Assembly (NCBI RefSeq): GCF_003353175.1
Contig: NZ_QHKS01000001.1
Location: forward strand, 1-64,000
DNA: 64,000 nucleotides
Direction of reading: 5' to 3'
From: Paraburkholderia lacunae
GTDB lineage: Bacteria > Pseudomonadota > Gammaproteobacteria > Burkholderiales > Burkholderiaceae
Made by a program: the position numbers and the translations under genes. How positions within the stretch are numbered: position 1 is the stretch's first letter; each line of letters begins with the position of its first letter. This document shows, piece by piece, positions 56,722 to 64,000 of the stretch. Below the pieces are notes generated by a model. The model worked only from the letters and a program-made list of their open reading frames with translations. It was not told where the DNA came from and made no database searches.

Positions 56722-58011
56722 TTAAAAGCGCGTCTCGCGCGCCACACGCAGGAACGTATCGAGCAACGGCGTGCAATCGAGCAACTCGGCGCCGCCCGCG
56801 CGATGAAACTCCGGGTGCCACTGCACGCCCATCACGAAAGGCGCGCGCCGATAGCGCACGGCCTCGATGATGCCGTCCGACGCCGATACCGCCTCGATAT
56901 TCAGATCGCGGCCCAGCGACTTGACCGCCTGGTGGTGGATCGAATTGACAATCGCGTCGCGGCGCCCCGGGAACATATTCGCCAGCGTCGAGCCGTCCGG
57001 GAAGTGAATGCCGTGGCGATGCTGATCGTAGTTTTCGTTGACGTGCGCGCCGGCGGTCGGCACATCGGTGGCGATGTCCTGGTACAAGGTGCCGCCGAAC
57101 GCCACGTTGATCAGCTGACAGCCGCGGCATACGCCAAGCACCGGCTTGCCCGACTCGATGAATTCATGCAGCAGTTCGAGTTCGTACATGTCGCGCACCC
57201 GATCGCCCGGCCACTCGTGGCTGGTCGCGACTTCAGCATACGATTGCGGCGAGACGTCCGCGCCACCCTGCAACAGCAGGCCGTCGAGATGCTTCGCATA
57301 GTCGCGCAAGCGGATGTTGCTCGGATGCAGCATGCCCTGATGGCCGACCGTAGGAATCATGAACACCAGCACGTCGCGCGACATCACCCAGTGCGCGATC
57401 GATTCCTCGAGGTATTGCAGCGTCTTGCCGCGCAGCCCCTTCGCACCTGGCTCAGGATGGAAGATGCGCGCCGACACGCCGATGCGCAGCGTGCGCTGCG
57501 TGATCCGCTGCCCCGCGCGATCGAACAATTGGCGCGCGCGCGCTGCGATGATGCGGCCGAACACGGTCCACGCCGAATCGTCGCGCTTCAGGTAACGCGG
57601 CGGAGACGGCGGCAAAGCATTCGGCGGCGGCGGGTTCGACGCAGTGAAGTCGGGCGCGGCGCCGAAACCCGGCGGCGGCGAGCCGGCCCGACGCGCCGAC
57701 GAGGTGGCCGGCTCTTCGGCGGCGGGCGCATTGGCTGAAGAATCAGCCGGCAGTGAGCTCGAGCTCGATGCGCCGGGAACCGGCGTTACGGCCGCAGTGG
57801 CGGTCTCGTCCGGCCCGAACGAAGCAGCCGCCGTCACCACGTCCTTGATCGGGGATTGGATGGAATCTTCGTGGGAGATCGGCAGAGAGACCGCCGGTTC
57901 ACCCAGCGTGATGTCGGGCTTCGCCGCCCCCGTGGTTGCGCCGGACGGTGACGCCGATGACGGCGCGGGACCGCCGGGCTTGCCGGCATTTTCAGGTTTG
58001 TTTTCGCTCAT
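56722..58011 (-). CDS. Class I glutamine amidotransferase, PuuD-like gamma-Glu-GABA hydrolase family
   Basis: 429 residues. The first 140 are a low-complexity Ala/Pro/Ser extension. The C-terminal 270 form a Peptidase_C26 domain with the nucleophile cysteine in KPVLGVCRGCQLINVAFGG and the His-Glu pair in VMGVQWHPEFH. Relatives hydrolyse gamma-glutamyl-GABA in putrescine breakdown, but the family is broad. The start is uncertain: a GTG eight codons upstream is possible. A long stable terminator follows. The N-terminal extension is unlike E. coli PuuD. Confidence 0.82.
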   Translation of the reverse strand: MSENKPENAGKPGGPAPSSASPSGATTGAAKPDITLGEPAVSLPISHEDSIQSPIKDVVTAAASFGPDETATAAVTPVPGASSSSSLPADSSANAPAAEEPATSSARRAGSPPPGFGAAPDFTASNPPPPNALPPSPPRYLKRDDSAWTVFGRIIAARARQLFDRAGQRITQRTLRIGVSARIFHPEPGAKGLRGKTLQYLEESIAHWVMSRDVLVFMIPTVGHQGMLHPSNIRLRDYAKHLDGLLLQGGADVSPQSYAEVATSHEWPGDRVRDMYELELLHEFIESGKPVLGVCRGCQLINVAFGGTLYQDIATDVPTAGAHVNENYDQHRHGIHFPDGSTLANMFPGRRDAIVNSIHHQAVKSLGRDLNIEAVSASDGIIEAVRYRRAPFVMGVQWHPEFHRAGGAELLDCTPLLDTFLRVARETRF

Positions 58012-58184
58012 GACAGTCAGACAGGCGCCTTCCACGCGAACGAATGAATATGCCCTGATTATCCGTCAGCGGGCCAAGCCCCGCAAACCCGCACACAATT
58101 GCTCACATTGTTCTGCGCCACGGCGCAAGCCCGACTGGCTTGGTGATCGCCTGGAGATCACCTGGACGATCACCTGGGGATCGC

Positions 58185-59942
58185 TTAGGGATCCGGCTGT
58201 TCGTCGAAGGTTTCGCGCAAGGCGATCTGCATCGCCGCATGGATTTTCACGCACCAACGCCATAGCAGCGCCAGCAGCAGCGCGGCGCAGAGCAGCACCG
58301 CGGTCAGCAGGCCGGCTGGCGGCAAGATGCCGCCCGAGAGCGCCGCGACCAGCAGAAACACGCCGGCCATCGAGAGCACCGGCACCAGATCGGAAATCGC
58401 GTAGCGGATCGCGCTCGTGAAGCGCCCCGCTATCGCCGGCTGCACGCTCACCTCGGCGAGCAGCAGCGCGAGCGACTTGGTCTTACGATAGACGGCCACC
58501 AGGAACGGCATCGAAACGAATAGCGCGAGGCTCCACATCACGACACGCTGCAGCGGCTCGGAGGTCAGCCAGCGCGCGAGCCAGGTGCTGGTGTAAGGCG
58601 CGCTATAGGAAACGATCAGAAAAATCGCCGCGACCAGCGCGAGATTCACGGCAATCTGCAGCATGATCCGCCGCGTCATGCTGAACAGCGTCGGCTCGCC
58701 GCTGCCGGTGCTCAAGCCGCGCAGCCACTGCCCGTACATGCCGAACACGTTGGCGAGCGTGCGAGGCATCGCCCGGCCAAGGCGCTGGGTCAGCGGATCG
58801 GCGGCGCGAATCAGGTACGGCGTGAAGAGCGTGGTCAATGCGGATACGGCAACCGCGATCGGATACAGGAACGCGCTCGTCACCTTCAGCGTCAGTCCGA
58901 GCGACGCGATGATGAACGAGAACTCGCCGATCTGCGAGACGGTCATGCCGACCCGCATCGCCGTACGGCCATCCTTGCCGGCCAGAAAAGTGCCGAGCCC
59001 GCACGAGACGATCTTGCCGACGATCACCGCCACCGTGATCACCGCGATCGGCCATGCGTAGTCGACCAGCACGGCCGGATTGAGCATCAGGCCGATCGTC
59101 ACGAAGAAGATCGCGGAAAACGCGTCGCGCAGCGGCGCGATCAGATGCTCGATCCGATGCAGATGGCGCGACTCGGCCATGATCGCGCCGATCAGAAACG
59201 CACCGAGTGCGATGCTGTAATTGAGCTTCACCACCAGCAGACAGAAGCCGAAGCAGAAACCGAGCACCGACACCAGCAGCATTTCGTCGCTTCTGGTACG
59301 CGCCACGTAGTTCAACGCGCGCGGCACCAGCAGAATGCCGACCACCAGCGACACCGTCATGAACAGCAGCAGCTTGCCGAGCGTAACCACCGCCACACCC
59401 GCGCTCAGCTGCCCCGTCTGCGCGATGCCGGACAGCAGCACCAGCATGGCGATGCCGAGAATATCCTCGACGATCAGAATCCCGAACACCAGTTGCGCAA
59501 AGCTCTCGCGCTTCAGGCCCAGCTCCGAGAGTGCCTTGACGATGATGGTGGTCGACGAGATCGCCAGAATTGCGCCGAGAAACAGCGAATCCATCGAACT
59601 CCAGCCGAACGCGCTGCCGATCTCATAACCGATCCACAGCATCAGCACGATCTCCGAGAGCGCCGCGACGATCGCCGTCGCACCGACCTGGAAGAGTTTG
59701 CGCAGACTGAATTCGAGTCCGAGCGAAAACATCAGGAACACCACGCCGAGCTCCCCGAGCGTCTGGATGGTCTGCTCGTCGTGGATCAGCTGGAACGGCG
59801 GCGTGTACGGCCCGATGATCACGCCCGCGGCAATGTAACCCAGCACCACCGGCTGTTTCAGGCGATGGAACAGCACGGTGACGACGCCGGCGAGCGCCAT
59901 CACGACCGCCAGATCCTGAATGAAGCCAATGCCGTGATGCAT
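58185..59942 (-). CDS. Cation:proton antiporter of the KefB/CPA2 family
   Basis: 585 residues from an ATG with AAGGGA seven bases upstream; the frame stays open further upstream without similarity. The Na_H_Exchanger domain has about 12 membrane helices (RLKQPVVLGYIAAGVIIGPY at residue 25 is the family start). After the antiporter part there is a further hydrophobic region of about 170 residues rather than a TrkA-N (RCK) domain, so it lacks the usual KefB regulatory domain. It probably exchanges K+ or Na+ for H+. Confidence 0.85.
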   Translation of the reverse strand: MHHGIGFIQDLAVVMALAGVVTVLFHRLKQPVVLGYIAAGVIIGPYTPPFQLIHDEQTIQTLGELGVVFLMFSLGLEFSLRKLFQVGATAIVAALSEIVLMLWIGYEIGSAFGWSSMDSLFLGAILAISSTTIIVKALSELGLKRESFAQLVFGILIVEDILGIAMLVLLSGIAQTGQLSAGVAVVTLGKLLLFMTVSLVVGILLVPRALNYVARTRSDEMLLVSVLGFCFGFCLLVVKLNYSIALGAFLIGAIMAESRHLHRIEHLIAPLRDAFSAIFFVTIGLMLNPAVLVDYAWPIAVITVAVIVGKIVSCGLGTFLAGKDGRTAMRVGMTVSQIGEFSFIIASLGLTLKVTSAFLYPIAVAVSALTTLFTPYLIRAADPLTQRLGRAMPRTLANVFGMYGQWLRGLSTGSGEPTLFSMTRRIMLQIAVNLALVAAIFLIVSYSAPYTSTWLARWLTSEPLQRVVMWSLALFVSMPFLVAVYRKTKSLALLLAEVSVQPAIAGRFTSAIRYAISDLVPVLSMAGVFLLVAALSGGILPPAGLLTAVLLCAALLLALLWRWCVKIHAAMQIALRETFDEQPDP

Positions 59943-60148
59943 GGATGTGTCCCTTACAAAAAGTAATGTTCGAAAATGCAGTGTACCGCACGCATGCGAC
60001 GCGCCGAAAAGCGCAAATGCCGACAGGACCGTGGGTTGGTCATACCAAAAGGGATCACCGGGGTCATCAGACAAAATGTTTTTGGCACGCTGGACACCTG
60101 TGAAATATCACAATAATATTTGCCGAATATTTATTTTGGAGTCGAGTG

Positions 60149-60835
60149 ATGCGGCAGGTGTCTTTCAATGTTGTGGAGCGTTCCGGCGGCAGCAGCGCCG
60201 AGGTCGTCGAAGTCAATCGTCTGACCATCGCCGGTTGGGCCGGGCGCGACCAGGCCGCGATCGAGCATCACATCGCCGAACTGGCCGAACTCGGCGTGAA
60301 GCGGCCTTCAACCACGCCGTGCTTCTACCGCCTCGGCGCGGAACTGCTCACGCAGGCCGAGCAGATCGGCGTGGTCGGCGTGAAATCCAGCGGCGAAGCG
60401 GAGTGCGTGCTGGTGCGCGCGAACTCCGGGCTGCTCGTCACCGTCGGCTCCGATCACACCGACCGCGAAGTCGAGGCCTACGGCGTCACGGTGTCCAAGC
60501 AGGTCTGCCCGAAACCGGTCGCGCGCGATGCATGGCGCTTCGAGGACGTGTCCGGCCACTGGGATCAATTGGAGTTGCGCGCGTATGCGGTCGCCAACGG
60601 CGCGCGGCGCGTCTATCAGCAAGGCAGCGTCGCTTCGCTGCTGCCGGCCGCCGATCTGCTGGAACGCGCACCGCTCGCACAGGGCGCTGCGATGTTCTGC
60701 GGCACGCTGACGGTGCAAGGCGGCATCGTCGGGATGACCGACGGCGAGGCGCTCGAACTCGAACTGCACGACCCCGTCCTGAACCGCACGCTGCGCCACG
60801 CGTATCGCGTGCGCGCGCTTGCTGTCGTCGAGTGA
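60149..60835 (+). CDS. DUF2848 family protein (fumarylacetoacetate-like)
   Basis: 228 residues (MRQVSFNVVERSGGSSAEVV) with TGGAG upstream of the ATG. The segments VTVGSDHTDREVEAYGVTVSKQVCPKP and FCGTLTVQGGIVGMTDGEALELEL (shown as two motifs SDHTDREVEAYGV and MFCGTLTVQGGI) match the DUF2848 family, related in fold to fumarylacetoacetase-type enzymes. Function unknown, probably a small-molecule hydrolase. First gene of a cluster with an MFS carrier, a GntR regulator and an amidase. Confidence 0.85.
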   Translation: MRQVSFNVVERSGGSSAEVVEVNRLTIAGWAGRDQAAIEHHIAELAELGVKRPSTTPCFYRLGAELLTQAEQIGVVGVKSSGEAECVLVRANSGLLVTVGSDHTDREVEAYGVTVSKQVCPKPVARDAWRFEDVSGHWDQLELRAYAVANGARRVYQQGSVASLLPAADLLERAPLAQGAAMFCGTLTVQGGIVGMTDGEALELELHDPVLNRTLRHAYRVRALAVVE

Positions 60836-60842
60836 GGCCTTC

Positions 60843-62192
60843 ATGAACGCCCCTTCGCTATCCGCTGCCGACACCTCTTCTGACGCATCGCTCGAAGCCG
60901 CCGCCTTGCGCAAGATCACCTGGCGCATCATGCCGTTCCTGTTTCTCGTCTACGTCCTGTCGTACCTGGATCGCGTCAACATCGGTTACGCGAAGCTGCA
61001 GTTCACCGGCGACCTCGGCCTCTCTAACGCGGCGTACGGACTCGGCGCGGGGATCTTCTTCTTCGGCTATTTCGTATTCGAAGTCCCGAGCAATCTGCTG
61101 CTGAAGAAGTTCGGCGCGCGTGCCACCATCGCCCGCATCACGATGCTGTGGGGCCTGCTGTCGTGCCTGATGATGTTCGTGCGCTCGGAAACGATGTTCT
61201 ACGTGCTGCGCTTTTTCCTCGGCGTCGCCGAAGCCGGGCTGGTGCCGGGCGTGGTGCTGTATCTGACCTTCTGGTTTCCGTCCGACCGGCGCGCGCGGAT
61301 GGTCGCCGTGTTCATGGCGGCGATTCCCGTGGCGGGCATCATCGGCGCGCCGCTGTCGGGCTTTCTGATGTCGGCGCTGCATGAAGCGCACGGCTTGCGC
61401 GGCTGGCAGTGGATGTTCCTGATCGAAGGCATTCCGTCGATCCTCGCCGGCTTCTGGGCCTTGGCCATCCTGCGCAACACACCCGCCGAAGCCGCATGGC
61501 TCGCCGATGACGAAAAGCGCGTGATCCTTCACCGCCTCTCGCGGGAAAACACCGCCGCAGCGGCGGCCGGCGCCGAACATAGTCTGGCGGCCGCGTTGCG
61601 CTCGGGCCGCTTCTGGCTGCTGACGCTGATTTACTTTTGCCTCGTCACCGGCAACGCGGGCTTCTCGTTCTGGCTGCCGCAGATCGTCAAGGATCTCGGC
61701 GTGACCAATCTCGTCAGCAACGGCTTCGTCACCGCGATCCCTTATCTGGCGGCGGGCATCGGCATGATCCTGATCGGCCGCTCATCGGATATCACGGGCG
61801 AGCGCCGCTGGCACTACGCGGTGTGCTGCTTCATCGGCGCGGCGGGCCTGCTCGGCAGCGCCTCGGTGACGAACTCGATTCCACTCGCCGTCACCGGCTT
61901 GTCGATCGCGTATATCGGCATTCTGGCGGGCTTCGGCATCTTCTGGTCGATGTCCACCACGTTCCTGCAAGGCACGGCGGCGGTCGCGGGCATCGCGGTG
62001 ATCAACTCGATCGCGAACCTCGCCGGCTACGTGAGCCCGTATGTGCTCGGTATCGTCAAGGACGCGACGCATAGCGTGACTTTCGGGCTGGTGCTGATCG
62101 CGGGGGCGCTGATCGTCGGCGGGCTGGTCACGCTGACGATGCCGCGCGTCAAGGTGCAGCACGCCGTGGCGGTCACGCCGAGCAATGCCTGA
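60843..62192 (+). CDS. MFS transporter, anion:cation symporter (ACS) type
   Basis: 449 residues, about 12 membrane helices. The start region RIMPFLFLVYVLSYLDRVNIG and the motif DRRARMVAVFMAAIPVAG match the ACS family (phthalate, glucarate, hexuronate and related carriers). It presumably imports the substrate degraded by the neighbouring DUF2848 protein and amidase. Eight bases after the DUF2848 stop, so in the same operon. Confidence 0.9.
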   Translation: MNAPSLSAADTSSDASLEAAALRKITWRIMPFLFLVYVLSYLDRVNIGYAKLQFTGDLGLSNAAYGLGAGIFFFGYFVFEVPSNLLLKKFGARATIARITMLWGLLSCLMMFVRSETMFYVLRFFLGVAEAGLVPGVVLYLTFWFPSDRRARMVAVFMAAIPVAGIIGAPLSGFLMSALHEAHGLRGWQWMFLIEGIPSILAGFWALAILRNTPAEAAWLADDEKRVILHRLSRENTAAAAAGAEHSLAAALRSGRFWLLTLIYFCLVTGNAGFSFWLPQIVKDLGVTNLVSNGFVTAIPYLAAGIGMILIGRSSDITGERRWHYAVCCFIGAAGLLGSASVTNSIPLAVTGLSIAYIGILAGFGIFWSMSTTFLQGTAAVAGIAVINSIANLAGYVSPYVLGIVKDATHSVTFGLVLIAGALIVGGLVTLTMPRVKVQHAVAVTPSNA

Positions 62193-62314
62193 TCTGCCAT
62201 GACGCGGCGGCTCGCCGCGATGCCAGGACGGCGCGGGTGATCCGCCCGGCGCTCACGCCGTCCGCGCAAAACCTTGCTCTACAATGCGGACGACATTGCC
62301 CGCTCCCTCTTCAC

Positions 62315-62995
62315 ATGACGCTCCTGCAGACTGCCCGCCCTCCGAAGCCCACCCGCGAGACCGCCAGCGCGAGCCTCGCCGAACAGGCCTATGCGTTCGT
62401 CAAGCGCGAGATCATCACGATGCGCCTGCGGCCGAGCGAGGTGCTCAACGAAGCGGAATTGATGGCGCTGACCGGCATCGGCCGCACGCCCGTTCATCAG
62501 GCATTGCACCGGCTGGTGCATGAAGGCATGCTGACCATCATGCCGCGCAAGGGCATCATGGTGCGCCCGGTTTCGCTCGACGACGTGCTGGCGATCATCG
62601 ACGTGCGCCTCGTGAACGAGAGCTACTGCGTCGAGCTGGCCGCGCGCCACGCGCAGCCGCACGATTACGATGCGATGCAGGCGTTGCTGGAGCGCTCGGC
62701 GGTCTGCGTCGCGGCGCACGATATCGAAGGCATGATGGATATCGACCGCGAGTTTCATCTGGCGATTTCAGCGGCTTCACGCAACCCAGTGCTGGCCGAC
62801 ATTCTGCGCGGCTTGCATGAACGGTCGCTGCGCTTCTGGTTCATTTCGCTGTCCGAGCCGCACCATCTCGAAGATGTGCATCAAGAGCATCTCGAACTGT
62901 TTCGCCTGCTGCGCGAACGCGATGCCGAAGGCGCCCGCCAATCGGTGCAAAAGCATATCGAAGCGTTCCGCGCGACGCTATTCAACCGGATTTGA
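62315..62995 (+). CDS. GntR-family regulator (FadR subfamily)
   Basis: 226 residues from MTLLQTARPPKPTRE. The N-terminal winged helix (REIITMRLRPSEVLNEAELM, then GIGRTPVHQALHRLVHEGML) is followed by the FCD ligand-binding helices (DVRLVNESYCVELAARHAQP, DREFHLAISAASRNPV). It should regulate the surrounding catabolic genes in response to a small organic acid. Transcribed after the MFS gene and before the amidase. Confidence 0.9.
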   Translation: MTLLQTARPPKPTRETASASLAEQAYAFVKREIITMRLRPSEVLNEAELMALTGIGRTPVHQALHRLVHEGMLTIMPRKGIMVRPVSLDDVLAIIDVRLVNESYCVELAARHAQPHDYDAMQALLERSAVCVAAHDIEGMMDIDREFHLAISAASRNPVLADILRGLHERSLRFWFISLSEPHHLEDVHQEHLELFRLLRERDAEGARQSVQKHIEAFRATLFNRI

Positions 62996-63044
62996 CCGAA
63001 TCCGACCGACCCCAATCGACCCTAATCGGATCTGGACCACCATC

Positions 63045-64000
63045 ATGGCCACTGAATTCACGCCCTTCCCGCCGCTTGCCCAGCTTGCCGCCGATCTCGC
63101 CGCCGGCCGCACCACGAGCCGCGCGCTCGTCGAAACCGCGCTCGAACGGATCGCCGATCCGGCTGGCCAGGGCGCGGTCGCCTTCATGCACGTCGATGCC
63201 GACAGCGCCCGCGCCGCCGCCGATGCGCACGACCGCCTGCGCGCCGCCGGCACGGTGCTCTCGCCGCTCGCCGGGATTCCGGTCTCGGTCAAGGACCTGT
63301 TCGATATCCAGGGCCAAGTGACGCGCGCCGGTTCGGTCGCGCTGGCCGACGCGCCCGCCGCCACCACGGATGCGGTCGCGGTCGCGCGTTTGAAGCGGGC
63401 CGGCGCGGTGATCGTCGGGCGCACCAATATGAGCGAGTTCGCGTTTTCCGGCCTCGGCCTGAACCCGCATTACGGCCACCCGCTGTCGCCTTATCGGCGC
63501 GGCGTGAAAGGCGACGAGCGGATTTCGGGCGGTTCGTCGTCCGGGGCGGCGGCGTCGGTGGCGGACGGCATGGCGGCCGTCGCGCTCGGCACGGATACCG
63601 GCGGCTCGATTCGCATTCCGGCCGCGTTGTGCGGCCTGACCGGCTTCAAGCCGACCGCCGCGCGCATCCCGAAACAGGGCGGCGTGCCGCTGTCGCCGAC
63701 GCTCGATTCGTTCGGGCCAATCGGCGTCTCGGTGGCGTGCTGCGCGCTGGTCGACCGGATGCTGGCCGGCCTCGAGCCGCGCATCCCGGCGGCCCGGCCG
63801 CTCGAAGGCGTGCGTCTCGGTGTGTTGACCCACTATGTGACGGACGGCGTCGAACCGGCGGTTGCCGCCGCGCTGGACACGGCGCTCAAGCATCTGGAAG
63901 CGGCCGGCGCGATCGTCACCGAAGTGCGTTTCGCGCCGCTCGACCGCCTGCCCGAAATCAACCGCTTCGGCTTTGCGCCGATCGAAGCGTATGCATGGCA
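63045..64000 (+). CDS. Amidase, N-terminal part (runs off right edge)
   Basis: 318 codons are visible. The amidase-signature triad is present: the lysine in IPVSVKDLFD (about residue 83), and the two serines in GGSSSGAAASVADGMAAVALG and DTGGSIRIP. The protein begins MATEFTPFPPLAQLAAD, at ATG 63045, without an obvious ribosome-binding site. Family members hydrolyse amides or imides, and include AtzF- and GatA-like enzymes. It follows GntR, so the cluster probably degrades an amide compound; the substrate is unknown. Confidence 0.9.
   Translation, partial: MATEFTPFPPLAQLAADLAAGRTTSRALVETALERIADPAGQGAVAFMHVDADSARAAADAHDRLRAAGTVLSPLAGIPVSVKDLFDIQGQVTRAGSVALADAPAATTDAVAVARLKRAGAVIVGRTNMSEFAFSGLGLNPHYGHPLSPYRRGVKGDERISGGSSSGAAASVADGMAAVALGTDTGGSIRIPAALCGLTGFKPTAARIPKQGGVPLSPTLDSFGPIGVSVACCALVDRMLAGLEPRIPAARPLEGVRLGVLTHYVTDGVEPAVAAALDTALKHLEAAGAIVTEVRFAPLDRLPEINRFGFAPIEAYAW

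Noticed and set aside
1..64000. CRISPR array, tRNA or rRNA genes, insertion sequences
   Set aside because: No regularly spaced repeats, cloverleaf sequences or transposase motifs were recognised by eye.

Overview
This 64-kb window is chromosomal DNA from a betaproteobacterium of the Burkholderia/Paraburkholderia group. Evidence: GC-rich coding sequence throughout; the gene order gyrA-serC-pheA-hisC-tyrA-aroA-cmk-rpsA-ihfB-lapA-lapB-ugd-hldA-hldD-cysM, which I know from Burkholderiaceae; a tmRNA encoding the tag ANDDTFALAA; an fdsGBA-type NAD-dependent formate dehydrogenase; and families such as DUF2968. It is probably a free-living or plant/soil-associated Paraburkholderia, but the species cannot be named from this alone.

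Layout. 1-8.3 kb: start of etfB, the methionine importer metNIQ, a lysophospholipase-like hydrolase, an enoyl-CoA hydratase homologue without the usual acid residues, a class II histone-deacetylase-like amidohydrolase, the lytic transglycosylase mltB and cysM. 8.6-27 kb: a long leftward block of housekeeping genes: ComEA-type DNA binding, LPS heptose synthesis (hldD, hldA), ugd, lapB/lapA, ihfB, rpsA, cmk, the aromatic/serine genes aroA-tyrA-hisC-pheA-serC, a DUF2059 gene and gyrA. 27.5-30.4 kb, rightward: an OmpA-family porin/lipoprotein-like gene, ubiG, gph and the tmRNA gene ssrA.

30.4-39.6 kb is the accessory part. Just downstream of ssrA lies a leftward type I secretion operon: TolC-family channel, C39-peptidase ABC exporter, HlyD-family adaptor, a divergent LpxL-like (acyltransferase-fold) protein and, at its head, an unusual 41-codon gene whose product ends its leader in AVAGG and starts its core with two cysteines. 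About 0.8 kb further upstream is a fucosyltransferase-like gene on the same strand. The stretch between contains AT-rich DNA unlike its surroundings. I read this as a secreted, possibly modified, double-glycine peptide (bacteriocin or signal) system. This is the most interesting finding in the window.

39.6-47.3 kb: two small secreted proteins, then a ModE-like HTH/periplasmic-binding regulator divergent from the soluble molybdenum formate dehydrogenase operon fdsG-fdsB-fdsA-fdsD. An 84-bp direct repeat sits between fdsA and fdsD where other species carry fdsC/fdhD. 47.3-64 kb: a flavin monooxygenase, a zinc-type CDF exporter with its ArsR regulator, a TPR/glycosyltransferase protein, a ProP/CitA-type MFS carrier, a GNAT enzyme, a DUF2968 protein, a glutamine-amidotransferase-like hydrolase, a CPA2 antiporter, and a final probable catabolic cluster (DUF2848, ACS-type MFS carrier, GntR regulator, amidase) that runs off the right edge.

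No tRNA, rRNA, insertion sequence, prophage or CRISPR array was recognised.
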